Assembly: GCF_050948175.1 (NCBI RefSeq)
Contig: NW_027490219.1
Coordinates: 248,001-312,000, forward strand
Source: Xylocopa sonorina
Taxonomy: Eukaryota; Arthropoda; Insecta; Hymenoptera; Apidae
Direction of reading: 5' to 3'
DNA: 64,000 nucleotides
The notes under the pieces are model-generated. The model made no database searches, was not told where the DNA came from, and worked only from the letters and a program-made list of their open reading frames with translations. The translations under genes and the position numbers were made by a program. Shown in pieces: positions 12,700 through 26,839 of this stretch. The first letter of the stretch is position 1. Each line of letters starts with the position of its first letter.

Positions 12700-15600
12700 T
12701 TCATGGTAAGATATAATATGATTTGCGAAGTGTTATGTATTCCTCGTCTACACTTCAAATGAATGTAAATGCGACACTTCCTTGCAAGGAAGTAGCGATT
12801 GCAGATGTCTACGTATCGAAGCAATAGGATTCTTATGATTATTAAAACGCGATATCGCATCTCATTTCTATGTTTCATGGTAAGATATAATATGATTTGC
12901 GAAGTGTCATGTATTCCTCGTCTACACTTCAAATGAATGTGAATGCGAAACTTCCTCGCTAGGAAATAGCGTTTGCAGATGTCTACGTTTCGTAGCAATA
13001 GAGTTCATATGATTCTTAAAACGCGATATCGCATCTCATTTCTATGTTTCATGGTAAGATATAACATGATTTGCGAAGTGTTATGTATTCCTCGTCTACA
13101 CTTCAAATGAATGTGAATGCGATACTTCCTCGCTAGGAAATAGCGTATGCAGATGTCTACGTATCGTAGCAATAGCTTTCTAATGCTTCTTAAAACGCGA
13201 TATCGCATCTCATTTCTATGTTTCATGGTAAGATATAATATGATTTGCGAAGTGCTACGTTATCCTCGTCTACACTTCAAATGAATGTAAATGCGACACT
13301 TCCTTGCAAAGAAATAGCGTTTGCAGATATCTACGTATCGTAGCAATAGGTATGTAATGCTTCATAAAACGCGATATCGCATCTCATTTCTACGTTTCAT
13401 GGTAAGGTATAATATGATTTGCGAAGTGTCATGTATTCCTCGTATACTATTCAAATGAGTGTAAATGCGACACTTCCTAGCAAGGAGATAGCGTTTGCAG
13501 ATGTCTACGTATCGTAGCCATAGATTTCAAATGCTTCTTAAAACGCGATATCGCATCTCATTTCTATGTTTCATGGTAAGATATAACATGATTTGCGAAG
13601 TGTCATGTATTCCTCGTCTACACTTCAAATGAATGTAAATGCGACACTTCCTTGCTAGGAAATAGCGTCTGCAGATGTCTAGGTATCGTAGCAATAGAGT
13701 TCTAATGCTTCTCATAACGCGATATCGCATCTCATTTCTATGTTTCATGGTAAGATGTAATATGATTTGCGAAGTGTTATGTATTCCTCGTCTACACTTC
13801 AAATGAATGTAAATGCGACACTTCCTTGCAAGGAAGTAGCGATTGCAGATGTCTACGTATCGGAGCAATAGAGTTCTTATGATTCTTGAAACGCGATATC
13901 GCATCTCATTTCTATGTTTCATGGTAAGATATAATATGGTTTGCGAAGTGTCATGTATTCCTCGTCTACACTTCAAATGAATGTGAATGCGACACTTCCT
14001 CGCTAGGAAATTGCGTTTGTAGATGTCTACGTATCGTAGCAATAGATTTCATATGATTCTTAAAACGCGATATCGCATCTCATTTCTATGTTTCATGTAA
14101 GATATAACATGATTTGCGAAGTGTCATGTATTCCTCGTCTACACTTCAAATGAATGTGAATGCGACACTTCCTCGCTAGGAAATAGCGTTTGCGGATGTC
14201 TACGTATCGTAGCAATAGAGTTCATATGATTCTTAAAACGCGATATCGCATCTCATTTCTATGTTTCATGGTAAGATATAACATGATTTGCGAAGTGTTA
14301 TGTATTCCTCGTCTACACTTCAAATGAATGTGAATGCGATACTTCCTCGCTAGGAAATAGCGTATGCAGATGTCTACGTATCGTAGCAATAGCTTTCTAA
14401 TGCTTCTTAAAACGCGATATCGCATCTCATTTCTATGTTTCATGTAAGATATAATATGATTTGCGAAGTGCTACGTATTCCTCGTCTACACTTCAAATGA
14501 ATGTAAATGCGACACTTCCTTGCAAAGAAATAGCGTTTGCAGATATCTACGTATCGTAGCAATAGGTATGTAACGCTTCATAAAACGCGATATCGCATCT
14601 CATTTCTACGTTTCATGGTAAGATATAATATGATTTGCGAAGTGTCATGTATTCCTCGTCTACTATTCAAATGAGTGTAAATGCGACACTTCCTAGCAAG
14701 GAGATAGCGTTTGCAGATGTCTACGTATCGTAGCCATAGATTTCAAATGCTTCTTAAAACGCGATATCGCATCTCATTTCTATGTTTCATGGTAAGATAT
14801 AATATGATTGCGAAGTGTCATGTATTCCTCGTCTACACTTCAAATGAATGTGAATGCGACACTTCCTCGCTAGGAAATAGCGTTTGTTTATGTCTACGTA
14901 TCGTTGCAATATAGTTCATATGATTCTTAAAACGCGATATCGCATCTCATTTATATGTTTCATGGTAAGATATAACATGATTTGCGAAGTGTCATGTATT
15001 CCTCGTCTACACTTCAAATGAATGTAATGCGAAACTTCCTTGCAAGGAATAGCGTTTGCAGATGTCTACCTATCATAGCAATAGAGTTCTAATGCTTCTT
15101 AAAACGCGATATCGCATCTCATTTCTATGTTCATGGTAAGATATAATATGATTTGCGAAGTGTTATGTATTCCTCGTCAACACTTCAAATGAATGTAAAT
15201 GCGACACTTCCTTGCAAAGAGAATAGCGTTTACAGATGTCTACGTATCGTAGCAATAGATATGTAATGCTTCTTAAAACGCGATATCGCATCTCATTTCT
15301 ATGTTTCATGGTAAGATATAATATGATTTGCGAGGTGTCATGTATTCCTCGTCTACACTTCAAATGAATGTAAATGCGACACTTCCTTGCTAGGAAATAG
15401 CGTCTGCAGATGTCTAGGTATCGTAGCGATAGAGTTCTAATGCTTCATAAAACGCGATATCGCATCTCATTTCTATGTTTCATGGTAAGATATAATATGG
15501 TTTGCGAAGTGTCATGTATTCCTCGTCTACACTTCAAATGAATGTGAATGCGACACTTCCTCGCTAGGAAATAGCGTTTGTAGATGTCTACGTATCGTAG

Positions 15601-15730
15601 CAATAGAGTTCATATGATTCTTAAAACGCGATATCGCATCTCATTTCTATGTTTCATGGTAAGATATAACATGATTTGCGAAGTGTCATGTATTCCTCGT
15701 CTACACTTCAAATGAATGTGAATGCGACAC
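12700..15730. repeat. Large A-array duplication, copy 1 (partner 29.40-32.43 kb)
   Basis: The monomer order and private variants match 29400-32430 at an offset of about 16.70 kb (96 monomers less a few single-base losses). Shared markers: gctacgttatcc, tcgtatactattc, cggagcaatag, ggtatgtaacgc, caatatagttcat, catttatatgttt and ctacctatcatag. This copy carries many 1-bp deletions absent from its partner, for example near 14096, 14443, 14807, 15025, 15048 and 15130. Confidence 0.75.
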
Positions 15731-16745
15731 TTCCTTGCAAAGAAATAGTGTTTGCAGATGTCTACGTATCGTAGCAATAGATTTCTAATGCTTCTTAAAA
15801 CGCGATATCGCTTCTCATTTCTATGTTTCATGGTAAGATATAATATGATTTGCGAAGTGTCATGTATTCCTCGTCTACACTTCAAATGAATGTAAATGCG
15901 ACACTTCCTTGCTAGGAAATAGCGTCTGCAGATGTCTAGGTATCGTAGCAATAGTGTTCTAATGCTTCTCATAACGCGATATCGCATCTCATTTCTATGT
16001 TTCATGGTAAGATATAATATGATTTGTGAAGTGTTATGTAATCCTCGTCTACACTTCAAATGAATGTAAATGCGACACTTCCTTGCAAAGAAATAGCGTT
16101 TGCAGATGTCTACGTATAGTAGCAATAAATATGTAATGCTTCTTAAAACGCGATATCGCATCTCATTTCTACGTTTCATGGTAAGATATAATATGATTTG
16201 CGAAGTGTCATGTATTCCTCGTCTACTATTCAAATGAGTGTAAATGCGACACTTCCTAGCAAGGAAATAGCGTTTGCAGATGTCTACGTATCGTAGCTAT
16301 AGATTTCTAATGCTTCTTAAAACGCGATATCGCATCTCATTTCTATGTTTCATGGTAAGATATAATATGATTTGCGAAGTGTCATGTATTCCTCGTCTAC
16401 ACTTCAAATGAATGTGAATGCGACACTTCCTCGCTAGGAAATAGCGTTTGTAGATGTCTACGTATCGTAGCAATAGAGTTCATATGATTCTTAAAACGCG
16501 ATATCGCATCTAATTTCTATGTTTCATGGTAAGATATAACATGATTTGCGAAGTGTCATGTATTCCTCGTCTACACTTCAAATGAATGTAAATGCGACAC
16601 TTCCTTGCAAGGAAATAGCGTTTGCAGTTGTCTACGTATCGTAGCAATAGAGTTCTTATGATTCTTAAAACGCGATATCGCATCTCATTTCTATGTTTCA
16701 TGGTAAGATATAATATGATTTGTGAAGTGTTATGTATTCCTCGTC
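15730..16745. repeat. A-array block shared with 35.73-36.75 kb
   Basis: This block matches 35734-36749 at an offset of about 20,004 bp. Markers include aatagtgtttgcag, atcgcttctc, tgttctaatgcttctc, agcaataaatatg and catctaatttc. Part of it, about 16.08-16.75 kb, is also present at about 32.62-33.29 kb, including the rare caaattaatgtg junction that 36.75 kb lacks. Confidence 0.7.
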
Positions 16746-18059
16746 TACACTTCAAATTAATGTGAATGCGATACTTCCTCGCTAGGAAATAGCGTATGCA
16801 GATGTCTACGTATCGTAGCAATAGCTTTCTAATGCTTCTTAAAACGCGATATCGCATCTCATTTCTATGTTTCATGGTAAGATATAATATGATTTGCGAA
16901 GTGCTACGTTATCCTCGTCTACACTTCAAATGAATGTAAATGCGACACTTCCTTGCAAAGAAATAGCGTTTGCAGATATCTACGTAACGTAGCAATAGGT
17001 ATGTAATGCTTCATAAAACGCGATATCGCATCTCATTTCTACGTTTCATGGTAAGGTATAATATGATTTGCGAAGTGTCATGTATTCCTCGTCTACTATT
17101 CAAATGAGTGTAAATGCGACACTTCCTAGCAAGGAGATAGCGTTTGCAGATGTCTACGTATCGTAGCCATAGATTTCAAATGCTTCTTAAAACGCGATAT
17201 CGCATCTCATTTCTATGTTTCATGGTAAGATATAACATGATTTGCGAAGTGTCATGTATTCCTCGTCTACACTTCAAATGAATGTAAATGCGACACTTCC
17301 TTGCTAGGAAATAGCGTCTGCAGATGTCTAGGTATCGTAGCAATAGAGTTCATATGATTTTTAAAACGCGATATCGCATCTCATTTCTATGTTTCATGGT
17401 AAGATATAACATGATTTGCGAAGTGTCATGTATTCCTCGTCTACACTTCAAATGAATGTGAATGCGACACTTCCTCGCTAGGAAATAGCGTTTGTAGATG
17501 TCTACGTATCGTAGCAATAGAGTTCATATGATTCTTAAAACGCGATATCGCATCTCATTTCTATGTTTCATGGTAAGATATAACATGATTTGCGAAGTGT
17601 CATGTATTCCTCGTCTACACTTCAAATGAATGTGAATGCGACACTTCCTCGCTAGGAAATAGCGTTTGCGGATGTCTACGTATCGTAGCAATAGAGTTCA
17701 TATGATTCTTAAAACGCGATATCGCATCTCATTTCTATGTTTCATGGTAAGATATAATATGATTTGCGAAGTGCTACGTATTCCTCGTCTACACTTCAAA
17801 TGAATGTAAATGCGACACTTCCTTGCAAAGAAATAGCGTTTGCAGATATCTACGTATCGTAGCAATAGGTATGTAATGCTTCATAAAACGCGATATCGCA
17901 TCTCATTTCTACGTTTCATGGTAAGATATAATATGATTTGCGAAGTGTCATGTATTCCTCGTCTACTATTCAAATGAGTGTAAATGCGACACTTCCTAGC
18001 AAGGAGATATCGTTTGCAGATGTCTACGTATCGTAGCCATAGATTTCAAATGCTTCTTA

Positions 18060-19500
18060 AAACGCGATATCGCACCTCATTTCTATGTTTCTTGGTAAGA
18101 CATAATATGATTTGCGAAGTGTTATGTATTCCTCGTCTACACTTCAAATGAATGTAAATGCGACACTTCCTTGCAAAGAAATAGTGTTTGCAGATGTCTA
18201 CGTATCGTAGCAAAAGATTTCTAATGCTTCTTAAAACGCGATATCGCTTCTCATTTCTATGTTTCATGGTAAGATATAATATGATTTGCGAAGTGTCATG
18301 TTTTCCTCGTCTACACTTCAAATGAATGTAAATGCGACACTTCCTTGCTAGGAAATAGCGTCTGCAGATGTCTAGGTATCGTAGCAATAGTGTTCTAATG
18401 CTTCTCATAACGCGATATCGCATCTCATTTCTATGTTTCATGATAAGATATAATATGATTTGTGAAGTGTTATGTATTCCTCGTCTACACTTCAAATGAA
18501 TGTAAATGCGACACTTCCTTGCAAAGAAATAGCGTTTGCAGATGTCTACGTATAGTAGCAATAAATATGTAATGCTTCTTAAAACGCGATATCGCATCTC
18601 ATTTCTACGTTTCATGGTAAGATATAATATGATTTGCGAAGTGTCATGTATTCCTCGTCTACTATTCAAATGAGTGTAAATGCGACACTTCCTAGCAAGG
18701 AAATAGCGTTTGCAGATGTCTACGTATCGTAGCCATAGATTTCTAATGCTTCTTAAAACGCGATATCGCATCTCATTCTATGTTTCATGGTAAGATATAA
18801 TATGATTTGCGAAGTGTCATGTATTCCTCGTCTACACTTCAAATGAATGTAAATGCGACACTTCCTTGCTAGGAAATAGCGTCTGCAGATGTCTAGGTAT
18901 CGTAGCAATAGAGTTCTAATGCTTCTTATAACGCGATATCGCATCTCATTTCTATGTTTCATGGTAAGATGTAATATGATTTGCGAAGTGTTATGTATTC
19001 CTCGTCTACACTTCAAATGAATGTAAATGCGACACTTCCTTGCAAGGAAGTAGCGATTGCAGATGTCTACGTATCGTAGCAATAGGTATGTAATGCTTCA
19101 TAAAACGCGATATCGCATCTCATTTCTACGTTTCATGGTAAGGTATAATATGATTTGCGAAGTGTCATGTATTCCTCGTCTACTATTCAAATGAGTGTAA
19201 ATGCGACACTTCCTAGCAAGGAGATAGCGTTTGCAGATGTCTACGTATCGTAGCCATAGATTTCAAGTGCTTCTTAAAACGCGATATCGCATCTCATTTC
19301 TATGTTTCATGGTAAGATATAACATGATTTGCGAAGTGTCATGTATTCCTCGTCTACACTTCAAATGAATGTAAATGCGACACTTCCTTGCTAGGAAATA
19401 GCGTCTGCAGATGTCTAGGTATCGTAGCAATAGAGTTCTAATGCTTCTCATAACGCGATATCGCATCTCATTTCTATGTTTCATGGTAAGATGTAATATG
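18060..19500. repeat. Eight-monomer block, left copy (26-monomer spacing)
   Basis: This block matches about 22583-24023 at an offset of 4522-4523 bp (26 monomers minus 1-2 bp). Shared markers are gcaaaagatttc, gtcatgttttcc, catgataagatataatatg in a tgtgaag monomer, and gatttcaagtgc. Downstream, two extra monomers at about 24.0-24.4 kb raise the offset to 28 monomers. Confidence 0.75.
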
Positions 19501-22110
19501 ATTTGCGAAGTGTCATGTATTCCTCGTCTACACTTCAAATGAATGTAAATGCGACACTTCCTTGCTAGGAAATAGCGTCTGCAGGTGTCTAGGTATCGTA
19601 GCAATAGAGTTCTAATGCTTCTTAAAACGCGATATCGCATCTCATTTCTATGTTTCATGGTAAGATATAATATGATTTGCGAAGTGTCATGTATTCCTCG
19701 TCTACACTTCAAATGAATGTGAATGCGACACTTCCTCGCTAGGAAATAGCGTATGCAGATGTCTACGTATCGTAGCAATAGCTTTCTAATGCTTCTTAAA
19801 ACGCGATATCGCATCTCATTTCTATGTTTCATGGTAAGATATAATATGATTTGCGAAGTGCTACGTATTCCTCGTCTACACTTCAAATGAATGTAAATGC
19901 GACACTTCCTTGCAAAGAAATAGCGTTTGCAGATGTCTACGTATCGTAGCAATAGATATGTAATGCTTCATAAAACGCGATATCGCATCTCATTTCTACG
20001 TTTCATGGTAAGATATAATATGATTTGCGAAGTGTCATGTATTCCTCGTCTACTATTCGAATGAGTGTAAATGCGACACTTCCTAGCAAGGAGATAGCGT
20101 TTGCAGATGTCTACGTATCGTAGCCATAGATTTCAAATGCTTCTTAAAACGCGATATCGCATCTCATTTCTATGTTTCATGGTAAGATATAATATGATTT
20201 GCGAAGTGTCATGTATTCCTCGTCTACACTTCAAATGAATGTGAATGCGACACTTCCTCGCTAGGAAATAGCGTTTGTAGATGTCTACGTATCGTAGCAA
20301 TATAGTTCATATGATTCTTAAAATGCGATATCGCATCTCATTTCTATGTTTCATGGTAAGATATAACATGATTTGCGAAGTGTCATGTATTCCTCGTCTA
20401 CACTTCAAAAGAATGTAAATGCGAAACTTCCTTGCAAGGAAATAGCGTTTGCAGATGTCTACCTATCGTAGCAATAGAGTTCTAATGCTTCTTAAAACGC
20501 GATATCGCATCTCATTTCTATGTTTCATGGTCAGATATAATATGATTTGCGAAGTGTTATGTATTCCTCGTCAACACTTCAAATGAATGTAAATGCGACA
20601 CTTCCTTGCTAGGAAATAGCGTCTGCAGATGTCTAGGGTATCGTAGCGATAGAGTTCTAATGCTTCTTAAAACGCGATATTGCACCTCATTTCTATGTTT
20701 CTTGTAAGACATAATATGATTTGCGAAGTGTTATGTATTCCTCGTCTACACTTCAAATGAATGTAAATGCGACACTTCCTTGCAAAGAAATAGTGTTTGC
20801 AGATGTCTACGTATCGTAGCAATAGATTTCTAATGCTTCTTAATACGCGATATCGCATCTCATTACTATGTTTCATGGTAAGATATAATATGATTTGCGA
20901 AGTGTCATGTATTCCTCGTCTACACTTCAAATGAGTGTAAATGCGACACTTCCTAGCAAGGAAATAGCGTTTGCAGATGTCTACGTATCGTAGCTATAGA
21001 TTTCTAATGCTTCTTAAAACGCGATATCGCATCTCATTTCTATGTTTCATGGTAAGATATAATATGATTTGCGAAGTGTCATGTATTCCTCGTCTACACT
21101 TCAAATGAATGTGAATGCGACACTTCCTCGCTAGGAAATAGCGTTTGTAGATGTCTACGTATCGTAGCAATAGAGTTCATATGATTCTTAAATCGCGATA
21201 TCGCATCTCATTTCTATGTTTCATGGTAAGATATAACATGATTTGCGAAGTGTCATGTATTCCTCGTCTACACTTCAAATGAATGTAAATGCGACACTTC
21301 CTTGCAAGGAAATAGCGTTTGCAGTTGTCTACGTATCGTAGCAATAGAGTTCTTATGATTCTTAAAACGCGATATCGCATCTCATTTCTATGTTTCATGG
21401 TAAGATATAATATGATTTGTGAAGTGTTATGTATTCCTCGTCTACACTTCAAATGAATGTAAATGCGACACTTCCTTGCAAAGAAATAGCGTTTGCAGAT
21501 GTCTACGTATCGTAGCAATAGATATGTAATGCTTCTTAAAACGCGATATCGCATCTCATTTCTATGTTTCATGGTAAGATATAATATGATTTGCGAAGTG
21601 TCATGTATTCCTCGTCTACACTTCAAATGAATGTGAATGCGACACTTCCTCGCTAGGAAATAGCGTTTGCAGATGTCTACGTATCGTAGCAATAGAGTTC
21701 ATATGATTCTTAAAACGCGATATCGCATCTCATTTCTATGTTTCATGGTAAGATATAATATGATTTGCGAAGTGTCATGTATTCCTCGTCTACTATTCAA
21801 ATGAGTGTAAATGCGACACTTCCTAGCAAGGAGATAGCGTTTGCAGATGTCTACGTATCGTAGCCATAGATTTCAAATGCTTCTTAAAACGCGATATCGC
21901 ATCTCATTTCTATGTTTCATGGTAAGATATAACATGATTTGCGAAGTGTTATGTATTCCTCTCCTACACTTCAAATGAATGTAAATGCGACACTTCCTTG
22001 CAAAGAAATAGCGTTTGCAGATGTCTACGTATAGTAGCAATAGATATGTAATGCTTCTTAAAACGCGATATCGCATCTCATTTCTACGTTTCATGGTAAG
22101 ATATAATATG
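19500..22110. repeat. A-array block, short version of the 37.75-40.89 kb block
   Basis: The monomer order matches 37750-40890, but this copy lacks three monomers: one near 20.58 kb and two near 21.58 kb. The offset grows from 105 to 106 to 108 monomers. Shared markers are agctttc, cttaatacgcg with cattactatg, cttaaatcgcg and attcctctcctac. Near 20.58 kb a monomer starts like a tcaacac type and ends like a gtctgcag type, which marks the deletion junction. Confidence 0.7.
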
Positions 22111-22582
22111 ATTTGCGAAGTGTCATGTATTCCTCGTCTACTATTCAAATGAGTGTAAATGCGACACTTCCTAGCAAGGAAATAGCGTTTGCAGATGTCT
22201 ACGTATCGTAGCTATAGATTTCTAATGCTTCTTAAAACGCGATATCGCATCTCATTTCTATGTTTCATGGTAAGATATAATATGATTTGCGAAGTGTCAT
22301 GTATTCCTCGTCTACACTTCAAATGAATGTGAATGCGACACTTCCTCGCTAGGAAATAGCGTTTGTAGATGTCTACGTATCGTAGCAATAGAGTTCATAT
22401 GATTCTTAAAACGCGATATCGCATCTCATTTCTATGTTTCATGGTAAGATATAACATGATTTGCAAAGTGTCATGTATTCCTCGTCTACACTTCAAATGA
22501 ATGTAAATGCGACACTTCCTTGCAAGGAGATAGCGTTTGCAGATGTCTACGTATCGTAGCCATAGATTTCAAATGCTTCTTA

Positions 22583-24023
22583 AAACGCGATATCGCACCT
22601 CATTTCTATGTTTCTTGGTAAGACATAATATGATTTGCGAAGTGTTATGTATTCCTCGTCTACACTTCAAATGAATGGTAAATGCGACACTTCCTTGCAA
22701 AGAAATAGTGTTTGCAGATGTCTACGTATCGTAGCAAAAGATTTCTAATGCTTCTTAAAACGCGATATCGCTTCTCATTTCTATGTTTCATGGTAAGATA
22801 TAATATGATTTGCGAAGTGTCATGTTTTCCTCGTCTACACTTCAAATGAATGTAAATGCGACACTTCCTTGCTAGGAAATAGCGTCTGCAGATGTCTAGG
22901 TATCGTAGCAATAGTGTTCTAATGCTTCTCATAACGCGATATCGCATCTCATTTCTATGTTTCATGATAAGATATAATATGATTTGTGAAGTGTTATGTA
23001 TTCCGCGTCTACACTTCAAATGAATGTAAATGCGACACTTCCTTGCAAAGAAATAGCGTTTGCAGATGTCTACGTATAGTAGCAATAAATATGTAATGCT
23101 TCTTAAAACGCGATATCGCATCTCATTTCTACGTTCATGGTAAGATATAATATGATTTGCGAAGTGTCATGTATTCCTCGTCTACTATTCAAATGAGTGT
23201 AAATGCGACACTTCCTAGCAAGGAAATAGCGTTTGCAGATGTCTACGTATCGTAGCTATAGATTCTAATGCTTCTTAAAACGCGATATCGCATCTCATTT
23301 CTATGTTTCATGGTAAGATATAATATGATTTGCGAAGTGTCATGTATTCCTCGTCTACACTTCAAATGAATGTAAATGCGACACTTCCTTGCTAGGAAAT
23401 AGCGTCTGCAGATGTCTAGGTATCGTAGCAATAGAGTTCTAATGCTTCTTATAACGCGATATCGCATCTCATTTCTATGTTTCATGGTAAGATGTAATAT
23501 GATTTGCGAAGTGTTATGTATTCCTCGTCTACACTTCAAATGAATGTAAATGCGACACTTCCTTGCAAGGAAGTAGCGATTGCAGATGTCTACGTATCGT
23601 AGCAATAGGTATGTAATGCTTCATAAAACGCGATATCGCATCTCATTTCTACGTTTCATGGTAAGGTATAATATGATTTGCGAAGTGTCATGTATTCCTC
23701 GTCTACTATTCAAATGAGTGTAAATGCGACACTTCCTAGCAAGGAGATAGCGTTTGCAGATGTCTACGTATCGTAGCCATAGATTTCAAGTGCTTCTTAA
23801 AACGCGATATCGCATCTCATTTCTATGTTTCATGGTAAGATATAACATGATTTGCGAAGTGTCATGTATTCCTCGTCTACACTTCAAATGAATGTAAATG
23901 CGACACTTCCTTGCTAGGAAATAGCGTCTGCAGATGTCTAGGTATCGTAGCAATAGAGTTCTAATGCTTCTCATAACGCGATATCGCATCTCATTTCTAT
24001 GTTTCATGGTAAGATGTAATATG
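22583..24023. repeat. Eight-monomer block, right copy (26-monomer spacing)
   Basis: Partner of 18060-19500. Single-base differences in short runs appear only here, for example aatggtaaatg near 22677, acgttcatgg near 23134 and agattctaatg near 23264. Confidence 0.75.
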
Positions 24024-24783
24024 ATTTGCGAAGTGTTATGTATTCCTCGTCTAAACTTCAAATGAATGTAAATGCGACACTTCCTTGCAAGGAAGTAGCG
24101 ATTGCAGATGTCTACGTATCGAAGCAATAGAGTTCTTATGATTCTTAAAACGCGATATCGCAACTCATTTCTATGTTTCATGGTAAGATATAATATGGTT
24201 TGCGAAGTGTCATGTATTCCTCGTCTACACTTCAAATGAATGTGAATGCGACACTTCCTCGCTAGGAAATAGCGTTTGCAGATGTCTACGTATCGTAGCA
24301 ATAGAGTTCATATGATTCTTAAAACGCGATATCGCATCTCATTTCTATGTTTCATGGTAAGATATAATATGATTTGCGAAGTGTCATGTATTCCTCGTCT
24401 ACACTTCAAATGAATGTAAATGCGACACTTCCTTGCTAGGAAATAGCGTCTGCAGATGTCTAGGTATCGTAGCAATAGAGTTCTAATGCTTCTTAAAACG
24501 CGATATCGCATCTCATTTCTATGTTTCATGGTAAGATATAATATGATTTGCGAAGTGTCATGTATTCCTCGTCTACACTTCAAATGAATGTGAATGCGAC
24601 ACTTCCTCGCTAGGAAATAGCGTATGCAGATGTCTACGTATCGTAGCAATAGCTTTCTAATGCTTCTTAAAACGCGATATCGCATCTCATTTCTATGTTT
24701 CATGGTAAGATATAATATGATTTGCGAAGTGCTACGTATTCCTCGTCTACACTTCAAATGAATGTAAATGCGACACTTCCTTG

Positions 24784-26400
24784 CAAAGAAATAGTGTTTG
24801 CAGATGTCTACGTATCGTAGCAATAGATTTCTAATGCTTCTTAATACGCGATATCGCATCTCATTACTATGTTTCATGGTAAGATATAATATGATTTGCG
24901 AAGTGTCATGTATTCCTCGTCTACACTTCAAATGAGTGTAAATGCGACACTTCCTAGCAAGGAAATAGCGTTTGCAGATGTCTACGTATCGTAGCTATAG
25001 ATTTCTAATGCTTCTTAAAACGCGATATCGCATCTCATTTCTATGTTTCATGGTAAGATATAATATGATTTGCGAAGTGTCATGTATTCCTCGTCTACAC
25101 TTCAAATGAATGTGAATGCGACACTTCCTCGCTAGGAAATAGCGTTTGTAGATGTCTACGTATCGTAGCAATAGAGTTCATATGATTCTTAAATCGCGAT
25201 ATCGCATCTCATTTCTATGTTTCATGGTAAGATATAACATGATTTGCGAAGTGTCATGTATTCCTCGTCTACACTTCAAATGAATGTAAATGCGACACTT
25301 CCTTGCAAGGAATAGCGTTTGCAGTTGTCTACGTATCGTAGCAATAGAGTTCTTATGATTCTTAAAACGCGATATCGCATCTCATTTCTATGTTTCATGG
25401 TAGATATAATATGATTTGTGAAGTGTTATGTATTCCTCGTCAACACTTCAAATGAATGTAAATGCGACACTTCCTTGCAAAGAAATAGCGTTTGCAGATG
25501 TCTACGTATCGTAGCAATAGATATGTAATGCTTCATAAAACGCGATATCGCATCTCATTTCTATGTTTCATGGTAAGATATAATATGATTTGCGAAGTGT
25601 CATGTATTCCTCGTCTACACTTCAAATGAATGTAAATGCGACACTTCCTTGCTAGGAAATAGCGTCTGCAGATGTCTAGGTATCGTAGCAATAGAGTTCC
25701 AATGCTTCTTATAACGCGATATCGCATCTCATTTCTATGTTTCATGGTAAGATATAATATGATTTGCGAAGTGTCATGTATTCCTCGTCTACTATTCAAA
25801 TGAGTGTAAATGCGACACTTCCTAGCAAGGAGATAGCGTTTGCAGATGTCTACGTATCGTAGCCATAGATTTCAAATGCTTCTTAAAACGCGATATCGCA
25901 TCTCATTTCTATGTTTCATGGTAAGATATAACATGATTTGCGAAGTGTTATGTATTCCTCTCCTACACTTCAAATGAATGTAAATGCGACACTTCCTTGC
26001 AAAGAAATAGCGTTTGCAGATGTCTACGTATAGTAGCAATAGATATGTAATGCTTCTTAAAACGCGATATCGCATCTCATTTCTACGTTTCATGGTAAGA
26101 TATAATATGATTTGCGAAGTGTCATGTATTCCTCGTCTACTATTCAAATGAGTGTAAATGCGACACTTCCTAGCAAGGAAATAGCGTTTGCAGATGTCTA
26201 CGTATCGTAGCTATAGATTTCTAATGCTTCTTAAAACGCGATATCGCATCTCATTTCTATGTTTCATGGTAAGATATAATATGATTTGCGAAGTGTCATG
26301 TATTCCTCGTCTACACTTCAAATGAATGTGAATGCGACACTTCCTCGCTAGGAAATAGCGTTTGTAGATGTCTACGTATCGTAGCAATAGAGTTCATATG
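24784..26400. repeat. A-array block, 23-monomer copy of 20.78-22.40 kb
   Basis: The markers cttaatacgcg, cttaaatcgcg and attcctctcctac recur about 4000 bp (23 monomers) after their positions at 20.84, 21.19 and 21.96 kb. One or two monomers near 25.5-25.75 kb have been replaced by a gtctgcag type ending gttccaatgc. The same gttccaatgc variant occurs near 40.14 kb. Confidence 0.65.
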
Positions 26401-26839
26401 ATTCTTAAAACGCGATATCGCATCTCGTTTCTATGTTTCATGGTAAGATATAACATGATTTGCAAAGTGTCATGTATTCCTCGTCTACACTTCAAATGAA
26501 TGTAAATGCGACACTTCCTTGCAAGGAAATAGCGTTTGCAGTTGTCTACGTATCGTAGCAATAGAGTTCTTATGATTCTTAAAACGCGATATCGCATCTC
26601 ATTTCTATGTTTCATGGTAAGATATAATATGATTTGTGAAGTGTTATGTATTCCTCGTCTACACTTCAAATGAATGTAGATGCGACACTTCCTTGCAAAG
26701 AAATAGCGTTTGCAGATGTCTACGTATCGTAGCAATAGATATGTAATGCTTCTTAAAACGCGATATCGCATCTCATTTCTATGTTTCATGGTAAGATATA
26801 ATATGGTTTGCGAAGTGTTATGTATTCCTCGTCTACACT

